The translations under genes and the position numbers were made by a program. Below the pieces are notes generated by a model. It saw nothing but the letters and a program-made list of their open reading frames with translations, was not told the origin of the DNA and searched no databases. A stretch of 64,000 bases of DNA. Source: JAXDMK01 sp963790325 (lineage in GTDB: Bacteria > Actinomycetota > Acidimicrobiia > Acidimicrobiales > AC-14). The DNA is taken from the NCBI GenBank assembly GCA_963790325.1, contig CAWBNY010000002.1:1-64000 (forward strand), read 5' to 3'. Shown here in pieces: positions 17,825 to 26,754 of this stretch (the first letter of the stretch is position 1; each line of letters opens with the position of its first letter).

Positions 17825-19190
17825 CGGGCGGGAGCGGGCGGTGGTCATCGGCGCCAGCATGGCTGGCCTGAGCGCGGCCGCGGTGCTCGCCGCTCGGTTC
17901 GACGAGGTCGTCGTCGTCGACCGCGATCCGTTGCCGGACACGGCGACGGACAGGCGTGGCGTTCCCCAGGGCCGCCACGCCCACGGGCTGTTGCCCGCCG
18001 GCCTGGCGCGCATCGAGGCCTGGTTTCCCGGCTTCAACGACGCCCTGCTCGCCGACGGTGCCCGGCAGGTCGACTTCGGCTCGGACATTCTCTGGTTCCA
18101 CGCCGACGGGCCGCGCGTCCGTTCCGAGACGGGTGTTACCGCCCCGGTGTGCTCGCGGGCCCTGCTCGAACACCACCTGCGCCGCCGGGTTGTCGCCGTG
18201 CCCAACGTCAAGCTTCTCGCCGGCGTAGGAGTGACCGGGATCGTCGCCAGCCCCGACGCAACCACCGTGACAGGGATCACCCTGGAGGACGGCGGCACGG
18301 TGGCCGCCGATCTCGTGGTCGACGCCTCGGGGCGGGCCGGGAGATCGGTGAGATGGCTGGCCGGGCTGGGCTACGAGGAGCCGCCCATGTCGGTGGTCAC
18401 CATCGACGTGGGCTACGCCACCCGGGTGTACCGGACGAGGCTCGGCCACGTGGTGGACCCGGAGGTCGCTCTCGTGTTCGCCCCGCCGCCTGGCGCTCGC
18501 CAGGGTGTGATCTTCCCCCTCGAGGGCAACCGGTGGATGGTGACGCTCGCCGGTTTCCACGGCGACCACCCGAGGCGCGACCCGGCTGGGTTCCTGGCCT
18601 TCGCTCGCAGCCTCCCCCTACCGATCGTCGCCGACCTGATCGAGGCCTCCGAGCCGGTCAGCGACATCGTCCTCCACCGTCTTCCGTCGAACCAGCGCCG
18701 TCACGTGGAGCGGCTCCGCCGGGTTCCGGGTGGCCTCGTCATGCTGGGCGACGCAGTGTGCAGCTTCAACCCCGTCTACGGCCAGGGCATGACCAGCGCC
18801 ACGCTGCAGGCGGAGGCGCTCGGCAAGGTGCTCGATGAGGTCGGGACACTCGACCGACGCTTCGTCCGCGCCTTCTACCGCCGGGCGGCCAAGGCGGTCA
18901 CCCCCATCTGGCAGATGTCGACCGGCGCCGACTTCGCCCTGCCGGCGACGCGGGGCACGAAGGCTCCCGGTACCGATCTCGTCAACCGCTACATGGCCAA
19001 GGTGTTGCGGGCGTCTCAGGTCTCCGAAGAGGTCTGCCTTCGCCTGGTCGAGGTGACGACCCTGCTGCGCCCGCAGTTGGATCTCATGACGCCTGCCATG
19101 GTGGTCAAGGTCCACCGGGCGGCGCGTCGTGCCATCCCCTCCGTCGCCAGCTCGTCCCAGAGCCTGCCGGAGTACGAGCAGGTGGCGTGA
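17805..19190 (+). CDS. FAD-dependent monooxygenase-like oxidoreductase
   Basis: This 461-aa protein starts with ATG at 17805 after GGGAG. It has an N-terminal Rossmann FAD motif (VVIGASMAGLSAAAVLA, about residues 12-28), a central DG-like segment (LVVDASGRAG) and the second FAD-binding motif MLGDAVCSFNPVYGQGM (about 315), the hallmark of the group-A flavin monooxygenase/geranylgeranyl-reductase superfamily. The substrate is unknown. It is not obviously part of the preceding operon, although it overlaps the lipoprotein gene by 20 bp. Confidence 0.85.
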   Translation: MRNRTTDGRERAVVIGASMAGLSAAAVLAARFDEVVVVDRDPLPDTATDRRGVPQGRHAHGLLPAGLARIEAWFPGFNDALLADGARQVDFGSDILWFHADGPRVRSETGVTAPVCSRALLEHHLRRRVVAVPNVKLLAGVGVTGIVASPDATTVTGITLEDGGTVAADLVVDASGRAGRSVRWLAGLGYEEPPMSVVTIDVGYATRVYRTRLGHVVDPEVALVFAPPPGARQGVIFPLEGNRWMVTLAGFHGDHPRRDPAGFLAFARSLPLPIVADLIEASEPVSDIVLHRLPSNQRRHVERLRRVPGGLVMLGDAVCSFNPVYGQGMTSATLQAEALGKVLDEVGTLDRRFVRAFYRRAAKAVTPIWQMSTGADFALPATRGTKAPGTDLVNRYMAKVLRASQVSEEVCLRLVEVTTLLRPQLDLMTPAMVVKVHRAARRAIPSVASSSQSLPEYEQVA

Positions 19191-19339
19191 TCGGGATCTC
19201 GGGCGTTACCACCGCCGACCAGGAGTCCGCCGACGCGGCTCGTGTCCAGCGGTATTGATGGACTCTTCGCCGGGCGCGCCCGGCGACTGGGGCCGGACCG
19301 GCCCGGGGTTTGACGACAGCCTGGCGGTAGGCTCACCGC

Positions 19340-20635
19340 GTGGCGGAACGGGCCAGGACGGCGTGGTGGAAGTCCACCCGGCGGATCGCTCCCCTGGTCT
19401 TCGCGGGCAGCCTTCCCATGCTGGCGATCGGGGCCGGAGCCGGCCGCGCCGTGGCCGCCGGGCTGACGGTGTCGGAGGTCGTCAGTCCGCTTTCGCTCCC
19501 CGAGCCCGGGGGTAACTTCACCTTCAGCCTCGATGTCAGGAACGACCTGAACGAGCCGGTTGTGATCAAGGCGATCGGAAACGACATCTACGGCGACGTG
19601 ACCACCCTGGGCGACTGCACGAACGCGTTCGGCTTCCAGCTGCCGGTCGGCGACACCTATTCGTGCTCCTACGTCGGCTCCTTCACTGCGAATGCGGGAG
19701 CCGCCCAGACATCCACCACGACCGTCATGGCCGCCCCGCTCGAGGGCGGTCCGATCGCCGCAGCCGTCGAGACGACCGTGTCGGTCACCGACGTCCCGCC
19801 GGTTGTGGGGGTGGACAAGTCGGTCACGCCCGCCAGCCTCCCGGCGCCGGGGGGCACGTTCACCTACACCATCACCGTGACGAACGCGTCGGCCGAACCC
19901 GTCACCGTGACGGGCCTCACCGACGACATCTACGGGAACCTCGCCAACCGGGGCTCGTGCACCACCGCCATCGGCACCGTGCTTCCACCGGGAGGGTCGT
20001 ACGCCTGCACCTTCCCGGGAGCGTTCACCGCCGCCGCCGGCACGTCGTTGCTCGACCAGGTCACGGTGTCCGTGGTCGACGACGACGGCACCGCCGCCGG
20101 GGCCGGCGACACCGCCACCGTCTCCATCACCCAGCCGCTGACGCCGGTCGCCACCACCACCACCACCAGACCGCAGCCGACCTCCGCATCGACCGACACG
20201 TCGGTACCGACCGCGTCGTCGGTGCCGCCGCCGCCCCCCGTCACCGGCCCGTCGGTGCCCGAGCTCGACCTCCTGAGCGGGCCGTCGACCGAACCGGGCG
20301 GCGAGGTGCGGGCCAGCGGCTCCGGATGCACCCCCGGAAGCCGGGTCGAGCTGCTGATCGGGACGTCGCCCGTGGGGGTGGCGCAGGCCGACGCCGACGG
20401 GACCTTCGCAGCCACCGTCACCGTGCCCGAGTCGGAACCCGGCCGAATCGAACTGGTGGCCCTCTGCGGCCTCCGCCTGACCGCCATCATCGACGTCGTG
20501 GTGTCCCGGCAGGTCGACCCGTTGTCGTCGACCCTGGCCGTGTTCATCTTCTTCGTCCTGCTGTCGCTGGTGCTGTTCCGTCGGCGCCGGGTGATCCTCC
20601 CCCGCCGCCGAGCCCGGCCGGACGCTGATCCGTGA
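19340..20635 (+). CDS. Secreted, membrane-anchored repeat protein
   Basis: The 431-aa protein has an N-terminal signal sequence (about residues 15-42, ending near GRAVAA) and two related Ig-like repeats of about 100 residues. Each repeat carries a DIYG..., a spaced Cys pair and a VTVTG/VVIKA strand (NDIYGDVTTLGDC and DDIYGNLANRGSC). A Thr/Pro linker (about 270-305), a third beta domain (about 310-380) and a C-terminal membrane helix followed by a basic tail (FIFFVLLSLVLFRRRR) complete it. It is therefore displayed outside the cell. The repeats resemble DUF11/prealbumin-like adhesion modules. It precedes the pseudokinase gene by 31 bp and may be in its operon. Confidence 0.75.
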   Translation: MAERARTAWWKSTRRIAPLVFAGSLPMLAIGAGAGRAVAAGLTVSEVVSPLSLPEPGGNFTFSLDVRNDLNEPVVIKAIGNDIYGDVTTLGDCTNAFGFQLPVGDTYSCSYVGSFTANAGAAQTSTTTVMAAPLEGGPIAAAVETTVSVTDVPPVVGVDKSVTPASLPAPGGTFTYTITVTNASAEPVTVTGLTDDIYGNLANRGSCTTAIGTVLPPGGSYACTFPGAFTAAAGTSLLDQVTVSVVDDDGTAAGAGDTATVSITQPLTPVATTTTTRPQPTSASTDTSVPTASSVPPPPPVTGPSVPELDLLSGPSTEPGGEVRASGSGCTPGSRVELLIGTSPVGVAQADADGTFAATVTVPESEPGRIELVALCGLRLTAIIDVVVSRQVDPLSSTLAVFIFFVLLSLVLFRRRRVILPRRRARPDADP

Positions 20636-20666
20636 TCGCCCGCCCGGCACGAGCGACCACCTGAAC

Positions 20667-22895
20667 ATGGCCGGGCCCGACACGCTGTCACTCCCCGGCC
20701 TCGGACCCGTCCGCCTGGTCCGGCGAGGCGACTCCAGCTCCCTGTTCCGGGGGCGCCAGGTCCGGTTCAACCGGGACGTGGCCGTCAAGCTCTTCCCCGG
20801 CCACCTCGACGGGCCCCGCCGGACGCGCTTCGAGCACGAGTGCGCGGCGATGGGAGCCCTCTCCGTCCACCCCCATGTCGTGACCGTCTTCGATTCCGGT
20901 GTCGACCGGGCGGGGGGGTACATCGTGAGTGAGTGGCTAGGAGGCGGGTCGTTCGCCGAACGGCTGGCGCAAGGGGCTCGACTCGGCTGGGCCGAGGCCG
21001 TCGACGTCGGAGTCAAGCTGGCCGGCGCGGTGGAGACCTCCCATCGGGCCGGCGTCGTCCACGACAACCTGAAGCCGCAGAACGTCCTCCTCAGCCCCTT
21101 CGGCGACCCGGTGCTGAGTGACTTCGCGCTCGGCGTCGCCGAGGCCACCCGCAGCCACGACTCCTACGACACGTCGATCCACGCCGCGCCCGAGCGACTG
21201 GCGGGGCAGGCGCCGTCGGTGCCCGCCGATGTCTATGCGCTGGCGTCGGTGATCGTCACCCTCGTCCTGGGTCGCTCGCCGCACGCCGTCTCATCCGAGG
21301 AGCCACTGGTGCGGGTGGTGGCCCGCAAGGACGGCGAGCCGCCCGATCTCGTCTCGGAGGGGGCGCCCGAGGAGGTGTCGGCGGTGCTGCGGGACGCGCT
21401 GGCGGCTGCTCCCGGACACCGGCCGGCGAGCGCCGCCCTCCTGGGACGGGCGCTGCAGGCGGCGCAGCAGGCGGCGGGAGTGACCGTCACCCGCATGGTC
21501 GTCCTCCCCGAGACCGACGCCGACCGGGCCGGGCCCGTCGGCCCGCCGGTCGCCCAGCCCTCCCAAGCGGCGCCGGTCGCGCCCGGACGGCGGTCGATCC
21601 TCCTGCGGGCACCGGCGGCCCCTCCCCTCACCGACCAGGCCCTCGCCGTCCTCGGCGTGGCGGTCGACCGGTACCGGGGCCGGCCTGCCGGCATCCGCCT
21701 GGCCGCGGTCCGGGCCGGACTCCAGGACCCGGTTGTGGTCCTCGTGGTCGGCCCTCGCCGGAGCGGGAAGTCGACCCTCGTCAACGCGATCATCGGCGAC
21801 GACGTCGCCCCGACGAGCCGGACCACGCCCGATCCGGTGACCCGCTGGTACGGGTCGGGCCCGACCTACCGGGCTGCGGCGCGGCTGACCTCCGGTGGCG
21901 ACCGGCCGGTTGGGCTCTCCCGCCACGACCGGGGCGTGGAGCTCGACCTCACCGGTCTCGATCCGTCCGAGATCGACCATGTCCGGGTGACCTGGCCGTC
22001 GCCGACGCTGGCCGGCTTCACACTGGTCGACGCGGCCGACCCTGCCCCCGGGCCGATTCCTGCCGACGCGGTCGTCTACGTCACGCCGACGTGGACCGAC
22101 GACGACCTCCAGTCGATCATCCGGGCGCAGAAGGGCCTGCCCGCCGGCACGGCCTGCCTCACGACGGTCGTCGTCCTGGCTGCGTTCGGCGACGACGGCC
22201 TCGCCTCGGCACGGGCCCAGGCGGCGCGGCTGCGGCAGGCGCCCGAGATCCGGCGACGACTGCAAACCGTGGTCGCGGTGGCACCCGCGCTGGCCGCAAC
22301 CGCGGCCGCGTGCGGGCCCGACGACCTGGCCGCGGTGCTGGGACAGGGTGCCGGCGACGCGGGCGTCGCCCTCGTCGGCGCCGGGGTGACCGCCGCCGGC
22401 GAGCTGGGTCACGAGCTCGTTCGGGCGAGCGGCGTGCAGGAGCTGCGCGACGTCCTCACCCGCGTGGTCGTCCCCCGCTGTGAGCTGGTCCGCGCCGGCG
22501 CCGCGCTCGACGTGGTGGGGTCGGCCCTGCGCCACGAGCCCGTCGCCGGCTCGGACGGGCTGGCGTTCGACCTTGAGCGGGTCCAGCTGGGCGCCCACCA
22601 GCTGGCCGAGCTCCGGACGCTGGTCGACCTCCGGGGCGGACGGGGCGGACTGCGGCCGGCCGCCGCCGACGAGGCCGACGACCTGCTGGGCGGGCGTGAT
22701 GCGGGCCACGCAGCCCGGCTGCGACAGGATGCCGGCTGCAGCCCGGACGAGCTCGCCCGGGCTCTGGCCGACGCCGTGGTCCGCTGGCGACGGCTGGCCG
22801 AGAGCCCGGCCAGCGGCCGCCGGGGGGTGGCGTCGGCCCGGACCGTCGTCCGAACCACCGAGGGCATGGCGAGAGCGCTCGCCGGCGCCCGGTGA
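20667..22895 (+). CDS. Pseudokinase fused to a P-loop (dynamin-like) GTPase
   Basis: The 742-aa protein has a Ser/Thr-kinase-like N-terminal domain (about residues 8-265). Lys41 is kept in VAVKLF, but the catalytic loop reads HDNLKPQN (about 132-139), so Asn replaces the catalytic Asp of HRD; DFG is DFA and the Gly-rich loop is degenerate. It should bind but not phosphorylate. A second domain (about 340-600) has a Walker A GPRRSGKST (about 362-370) and a DAAD where DxxG is expected. It is followed by a helical region to the C-terminus, as in dynamin-like or IniA/IniC-type proteins. The next gene is Hsp70-like, a pairing seen in actinobacterial dynamin loci. Activity is inferred only. Confidence 0.75.
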   Translation: MAGPDTLSLPGLGPVRLVRRGDSSSLFRGRQVRFNRDVAVKLFPGHLDGPRRTRFEHECAAMGALSVHPHVVTVFDSGVDRAGGYIVSEWLGGGSFAERLAQGARLGWAEAVDVGVKLAGAVETSHRAGVVHDNLKPQNVLLSPFGDPVLSDFALGVAEATRSHDSYDTSIHAAPERLAGQAPSVPADVYALASVIVTLVLGRSPHAVSSEEPLVRVVARKDGEPPDLVSEGAPEEVSAVLRDALAAAPGHRPASAALLGRALQAAQQAAGVTVTRMVVLPETDADRAGPVGPPVAQPSQAAPVAPGRRSILLRAPAAPPLTDQALAVLGVAVDRYRGRPAGIRLAAVRAGLQDPVVVLVVGPRRSGKSTLVNAIIGDDVAPTSRTTPDPVTRWYGSGPTYRAAARLTSGGDRPVGLSRHDRGVELDLTGLDPSEIDHVRVTWPSPTLAGFTLVDAADPAPGPIPADAVVYVTPTWTDDDLQSIIRAQKGLPAGTACLTTVVVLAAFGDDGLASARAQAARLRQAPEIRRRLQTVVAVAPALAATAAACGPDDLAAVLGQGAGDAGVALVGAGVTAAGELGHELVRASGVQELRDVLTRVVVPRCELVRAGAALDVVGSALRHEPVAGSDGLAFDLERVQLGAHQLAELRTLVDLRGGRGGLRPAAADEADDLLGGRDAGHAARLRQDAGCSPDELARALADAVVRWRRLAESPASGRRGVASARTVVRTTEGMARALAGAR

Positions 22896-22920
22896 CCCAT
22901 CCCCTGCCCCGAGGTCGGCG

Positions 22921-24351
22921 ATGGCATACCGGGTAGCGGTCGACATCGGCAGCACCGTCACGACCGCCGCCCTCGCCCGGGGCGACCGGGTGGAGGTCGC
23001 CGTCCTCGGTCCCGAGGCGACCATGCCGTCGGTCGTGTTTCACGACGGAACGGGACCGGTCGTGGTCGGCGAGGAAGCCCGCCGACGGGGTCTGTCCGAG
23101 CCCGGCGGGGTGGCGCGCGACGTCGTCCGTCGCTTCGGCGACCCGACCCCGTTGATCCTCGGCGGGGTCGAGCACTCGCCTTCGACCCTCCTGGCCACCA
23201 TCCTGGGCGCGGTCCTGCGGGTGGTCGAGGCCGCCGAGGGCGGACCGTCAGTGTCGGTGGCGCTGGCCCACCCCGGCCGGTGGGGCCCCTACCGGCGGGA
23301 GCTGCTGGGAGCTGCCGCCCGGGCGGCCGGCGTCGAGGGCGTCACCACCCTGAGCGCGCCGGAAGCGGCGGTGAGGCACTATGCGGCGGCCCAGCCGCTG
23401 GGTGAGGGCGACCTGGTGGCGGTCTACGACCTCGGCGGGGAGACGTTCGAGGCGTCGGCAGTGCGCCGCACCGACACCGGCTTCGAGCTGGCCGGTACCC
23501 CGGTGGGCATCGACGGGCTCGGGGGGGCCGGCATCGACGAGGCCGTCCTGGACCAGGTGACCTCCGCCGTCGGGGGTGGGCTCGACCAGTTCGACCCGGA
23601 CGACCTCGTGGCGGCGGCGGAGATGGACGGCCTGCGGACTGCGTGTCGGGTGGCCAAAGAGACGTTGACGGACACCACGGAGGCCTTCGTCCGGGTGGTC
23701 CTGCCCGGCGCCCGGACCCGGGTCCGGGTGACCCGTGGTGACCTCGAGGCGATCGTCCGGGTGATCGTCGAACCGACGTTGGCCGTGCTCCGTTCGGTTC
23801 TCGACGCGGCTGGCGACGTGCAGGCGGTCGTGCTCGTCGGCGGCGCGTCGCGCACCCCCGTGGTCGCCGACCTGGTCTCGGCTGCGTGCGGCCTGCCCGT
23901 CGTCGCCCGGGATCCCGGCTACGCGGTGGCCCTGGGGTTGGGGCGGGCCGCCTCCGAAGGCGTCGGGCGGCCGCTCGACGGGCGCCGGTTGGCGGAAGCC
24001 ACCTCGGTTGTCACCGGGCCTCGCGTCCCGTCGGCGGCATCGTCGCGGCCGCGGTCGGAAGCGGTCGCAGCCGAGTCGGCACCTCTGGCGCCCGCTGCGC
24101 CGCCACGCGCCCAGCCCGAACCGCCGCCACCCGGCTCCCCCCGCGGATCTCCCGGGTCGCCTCCCGCCCCGGACCCGGCCCCGGCGCCCGGCGCCCCAAG
24201 GATGCCTCCCGCCCTCGTCGTCCTCGTGCTCGCCTGTGTCCTCGTCGCCATCGGCCTGGCCCTGTCAGGCAATGGGCTGCTGGCCCTGATCCCGCTGGCA
24301 GGCGCAGGTACCGCCTCGTTCCGGCGCCGACGCTCGCCGAAGGGCTACTGA
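22921..24351 (+). CDS. Hsp70-like actin-fold protein with C-terminal membrane anchor
   Basis: This 476-aa protein begins with the Hsp70 ATPase phosphate-1 motif (VAVDIGSTVTTAA). It has phosphate-2 (VAVYDLGGETFEAS, about 165) and the adenosine motif VVLVGGASRTPVV (about 305). The canonical substrate-binding domain is absent: after residue about 345 there is a Pro/Ala-rich linker and one C-terminal membrane helix (VVLVLACVLVAIGLAL). This short membrane-bound type occurs in actinobacteria beside dynamin-like genes. It lies 25 bp after the pseudokinase-GTPase and 6 bp before a membrane cNMP-binding protein, so the three are probably one operon acting at the membrane. Confidence 0.85.
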   Translation: MAYRVAVDIGSTVTTAALARGDRVEVAVLGPEATMPSVVFHDGTGPVVVGEEARRRGLSEPGGVARDVVRRFGDPTPLILGGVEHSPSTLLATILGAVLRVVEAAEGGPSVSVALAHPGRWGPYRRELLGAAARAAGVEGVTTLSAPEAAVRHYAAAQPLGEGDLVAVYDLGGETFEASAVRRTDTGFELAGTPVGIDGLGGAGIDEAVLDQVTSAVGGGLDQFDPDDLVAAAEMDGLRTACRVAKETLTDTTEAFVRVVLPGARTRVRVTRGDLEAIVRVIVEPTLAVLRSVLDAAGDVQAVVLVGGASRTPVVADLVSAACGLPVVARDPGYAVALGLGRAASEGVGRPLDGRRLAEATSVVTGPRVPSAASSRPRSEAVAAESAPLAPAAPPRAQPEPPPPGSPRGSPGSPPAPDPAPAPGAPRMPPALVVLVLACVLVAIGLALSGNGLLALIPLAGAGTASFRRRRSPKGY

Positions 24352-24357
24352 GCCCCG

Positions 24358-25215
24358 ATGCCCCTCGCCTTCCTCGACGGTCTCGACCGCGCTCCAGCCC
24401 CGCTGGCCGTGCTCGTCGTAGCCCTTGCCATCACTGCGGCCGTGAGCCTCGTCGGCGTCGTCGTGACCGAGCTGGCCCGCTCCCTCGTCGACCGGAGGTG
24501 GTCGCCGAACCAGCCGCTCAATCCCACCGAGCTGCTGTGGGCCGAGGCCGGGGCGCACGTCCAGCGCACGTTCAAGGGGCTCGACCTCACCCTCGCCCGG
24601 GAGTTGGCCACCCAGATGGTCGAGCGCAAGCTAAAGGCAGGGACCTTTCTGTTCCACCAGGGGGATGTGGCCACCCATTTCTACGTCCTGGCCAAGGGGA
24701 AGGTGGAGGCGGTTGAGGAGGCGCCCGACCGGGTGCTGCGAGCGTATGCGCCGGGCGAGTCGTTCGGAGAGGTGGCGATCCTCCAGCGCACCGCCCGTAC
24801 CGCTTCGGTCCGGGCCGTCACCGATTCGGTGGTGCTCGCCCTCGCCGCCGAGGACTTCGTCGCCGCGGCCACGCTGTCCGCCGCGGAGGGGGCCGACTTC
24901 TCGTCGGTGGTGGCCGCCTACCTGGCCGCCGACCAGTCCCGCTCCCCGGACGTCGCGGCACCGGCAGCACCGGCGCCAGCGCCGGCCGCCCCCGACGGCT
25001 GGCACGCCAGCCACCTCGTCCCCGCCGGCGGGTTGCCCACCTGGCCCAGTCCCGACCGCGAGGGCCCGCCGGCGGCGACCCTTGCCGCCCGGACCGAGGT
25101 GATGGTGGCGGGGATCGACGGCACCTCCGCCCGCGTCCTGCTGGCCGACGGGTCCGCAGGCTGGGTCGACCGCCGCCTACTCATCCCCCACCGAACGCCC
25201 CGGAGCAGCGCGTGA
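24358..25215 (+). CDS. Membrane-anchored cyclic-nucleotide-binding protein
   Basis: The 285-aa protein has one N-terminal membrane helix (about residues 15-40). A cyclic-nucleotide-binding domain follows (about 70-180) with the phosphate-binding cassette ESFGEVAILQRTARTASV, keeping the ribose Glu and the phosphate Arg. After an Ala/Pro linker there is an SH3-like C-terminal segment (TEVMVAGIDGTSARVLL, about 245-278). It is not a transcription factor: no helix-turn-helix is present. A class III cyclase lies 7 kb away on the opposite strand (32250-33200), so the ligand could be made locally. Confidence 0.85.
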   Translation: MPLAFLDGLDRAPAPLAVLVVALAITAAVSLVGVVVTELARSLVDRRWSPNQPLNPTELLWAEAGAHVQRTFKGLDLTLARELATQMVERKLKAGTFLFHQGDVATHFYVLAKGKVEAVEEAPDRVLRAYAPGESFGEVAILQRTARTASVRAVTDSVVLALAAEDFVAAATLSAAEGADFSSVVAAYLAADQSRSPDVAAPAAPAPAPAAPDGWHASHLVPAGGLPTWPSPDREGPPAATLAARTEVMVAGIDGTSARVLLADGSAGWVDRRLLIPHRTPRSSA

Positions 25216-25228
25216 GCGGGCGGCACCG

Positions 25229-26106
25229 ATGGAGGTGACCGTGTGGGGCGCGCGGGGCTCGCTTCCGTCCCCCGGCGCGGCCATGCAGCGCTTCGGCGGC
25301 AACACCTCGTGCGTCACGGTCGACGTCGCCGGCCAGCCCCTGATCGTCATCGACGCGGGACAGGGATCGCCCGCATCCCGGCGGGGATGATCGCGGGGCG
25401 GAGCGTCAACCTCCTCCTCAGCCATCTTCACTGGGACCACGTCATCGGGCTGCCGTTCTTCGCCGGCGCCCACGACCCGGACGGCCACGTGCAGGCCTTC
25501 GGCCCGGCCGGCGAGAACGGCTTCCGCAACGGCGTCGACCAGGTGGTGGCGCCCCCCGGCTTTCCCATCGACACCAGCGGGTTCGGTGGCGACTGGTCGT
25601 TCCACGACCTGGGGGACGAGACGATCGCGTTCGGGCCGATCCTCGTCACCGCCCGGGCCATCCGCCACCGGGGCCATGCCCTCGGGTTCCGGGTGGAGCA
25701 CGGCGGTTCCTCGATCGCCTACCTCTCCGACCACGGCCCCGGCGCCGAGGGCCGGGGCCCGGCCGAGGACGACCTGGTACCCGACAGCGTGCTCGACCTG
25801 GTCGGAGGCGCCGACGTGTTGTTCCACGACGCTCAGTACACAGACGACGAGTACCGGCGATTCCGCAGCTTCGGCCACACCACGCCGGGCTACGCCGTCC
25901 GAGTGGCGGCCGCCGGAAAGGTCGGCACGCTGCTCCTCTACCATCATGACCCGTCGCGAACCGATGAGGGCGTTGATCAGATGCTGGCGCTCGCCCGCCA
26001 GGCCGCCGCCGATCTCGCCTTCGCGGGCGAGGTCCGGGCTGCCGCCGAAGGTGACCGATTCGCGGTCGGCGACGCCGATCGTCAGACCGGAAGGGACATC
26101 ACGTGA
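25229..26106 (+). CDS. Metallo-beta-lactamase-fold hydrolase, frameshifted
   Basis: Translation from ATG 25229 gives VWGARGSLPSPG then runs into a stop. One base is missing near 25357-25360; restoring it gives IDAGTGIARIPAGM, continuous with the rest of the domain. The repaired 292-aa product has the zinc motif SHLHWDH (about 65), the later Asp in YLSDHGPG and His in LLYHHDPS. The opening WGxRGSxPxPG with GGNTSC is typical of the phosphodiesterase-like MBL group that includes cyclic-nucleotide phosphodiesterase homologues. With cNMP-binding proteins on both sides, cyclic-nucleotide turnover is a reasonable guess. A downstream start at 25387 would lose the N-terminal strands. The indel may be a sequencing error. 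Confidence 0.75.
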
Positions 26107-26666
26107 AGCTGATGGTCATCGCCGCCATCGGTCGGGACACCTCGACCACCCACATCCTGGGGCGCCAGATCGTCGAGATCTGCGAGCGGCACGGGGCGGA
26201 GGTCGACTTCGTGACGCCCACCGAGCTGGCCCTGCCGGTCAACGACGGCACCGTCCCCTTCGACCTGCCGGCGGCCAGGGCGTGGCAGCAGCGGGTAGCC
26301 GACCACAGCGCCTTCATCTGGATCTCCCCCGAGTACCACGGCGCCATGACGGGGGGGATGAAGAACCTCTTCGATCACCTGGGCAAGGAGCCGATGCGCC
26401 GGGCGGTGGTGGGCCTCTGCGCCCTGGCCGGCGGCGCGATGGCGGCCCTCAACACCCTCAACAACATGACCGTGGTCGCCCGGTCGCTGGGAGCGTGGGT
26501 CGCACCGGACTGCTGCGCCTACAACTCCAACGAGGTCAAGGTCGGGCTCGACGAACGGGCCCTGGCCCGCCTCGACGCCATGTGCGCCAGTGTGATCGAC
26601 ACCGCTCGCCGTCTCGCCGGACCCGGGCCCGGGTCCGTGGATCTCGACCTGGCCGGGGGGGTCTGA
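26103..26666 (+). CDS. NADPH-dependent FMN reductase family protein
   Basis: The 187-aa flavodoxin-like protein starts with GTG at 26103, overlapping the MBL stop by 4 bp. It has the loop WISPEYHGAMTGGMKNLFDHL (about residues 75-95), diagnostic for the NADPH-dependent FMN/azoreductase/chromate-reductase family, and a Gly-rich ALAGGAMAAL at about 110. The family reduces quinones, azo compounds or metals with NAD(P)H via FMN. The N-terminal phosphate loop (AAIGRDTSTTHILG) is slightly atypical. It lies within the plus-strand operon that converges on the multihaem cytochrome operon. Confidence 0.85.
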   Translation: MKLMVIAAIGRDTSTTHILGRQIVEICERHGAEVDFVTPTELALPVNDGTVPFDLPAARAWQQRVADHSAFIWISPEYHGAMTGGMKNLFDHLGKEPMRRAVVGLCALAGGAMAALNTLNNMTVVARSLGAWVAPDCCAYNSNEVKVGLDERALARLDAMCASVIDTARRLAGPGPGSVDLDLAGGV

Positions 26667-26754
26667 GCGGCCCCCGCCTCCCCGCCGGGACATGGTTGAC
26701 TATGCCCAGGTTTCAAACCCGATTCGAGCCCTCGACGAGCAGGAGCTGACGGTC

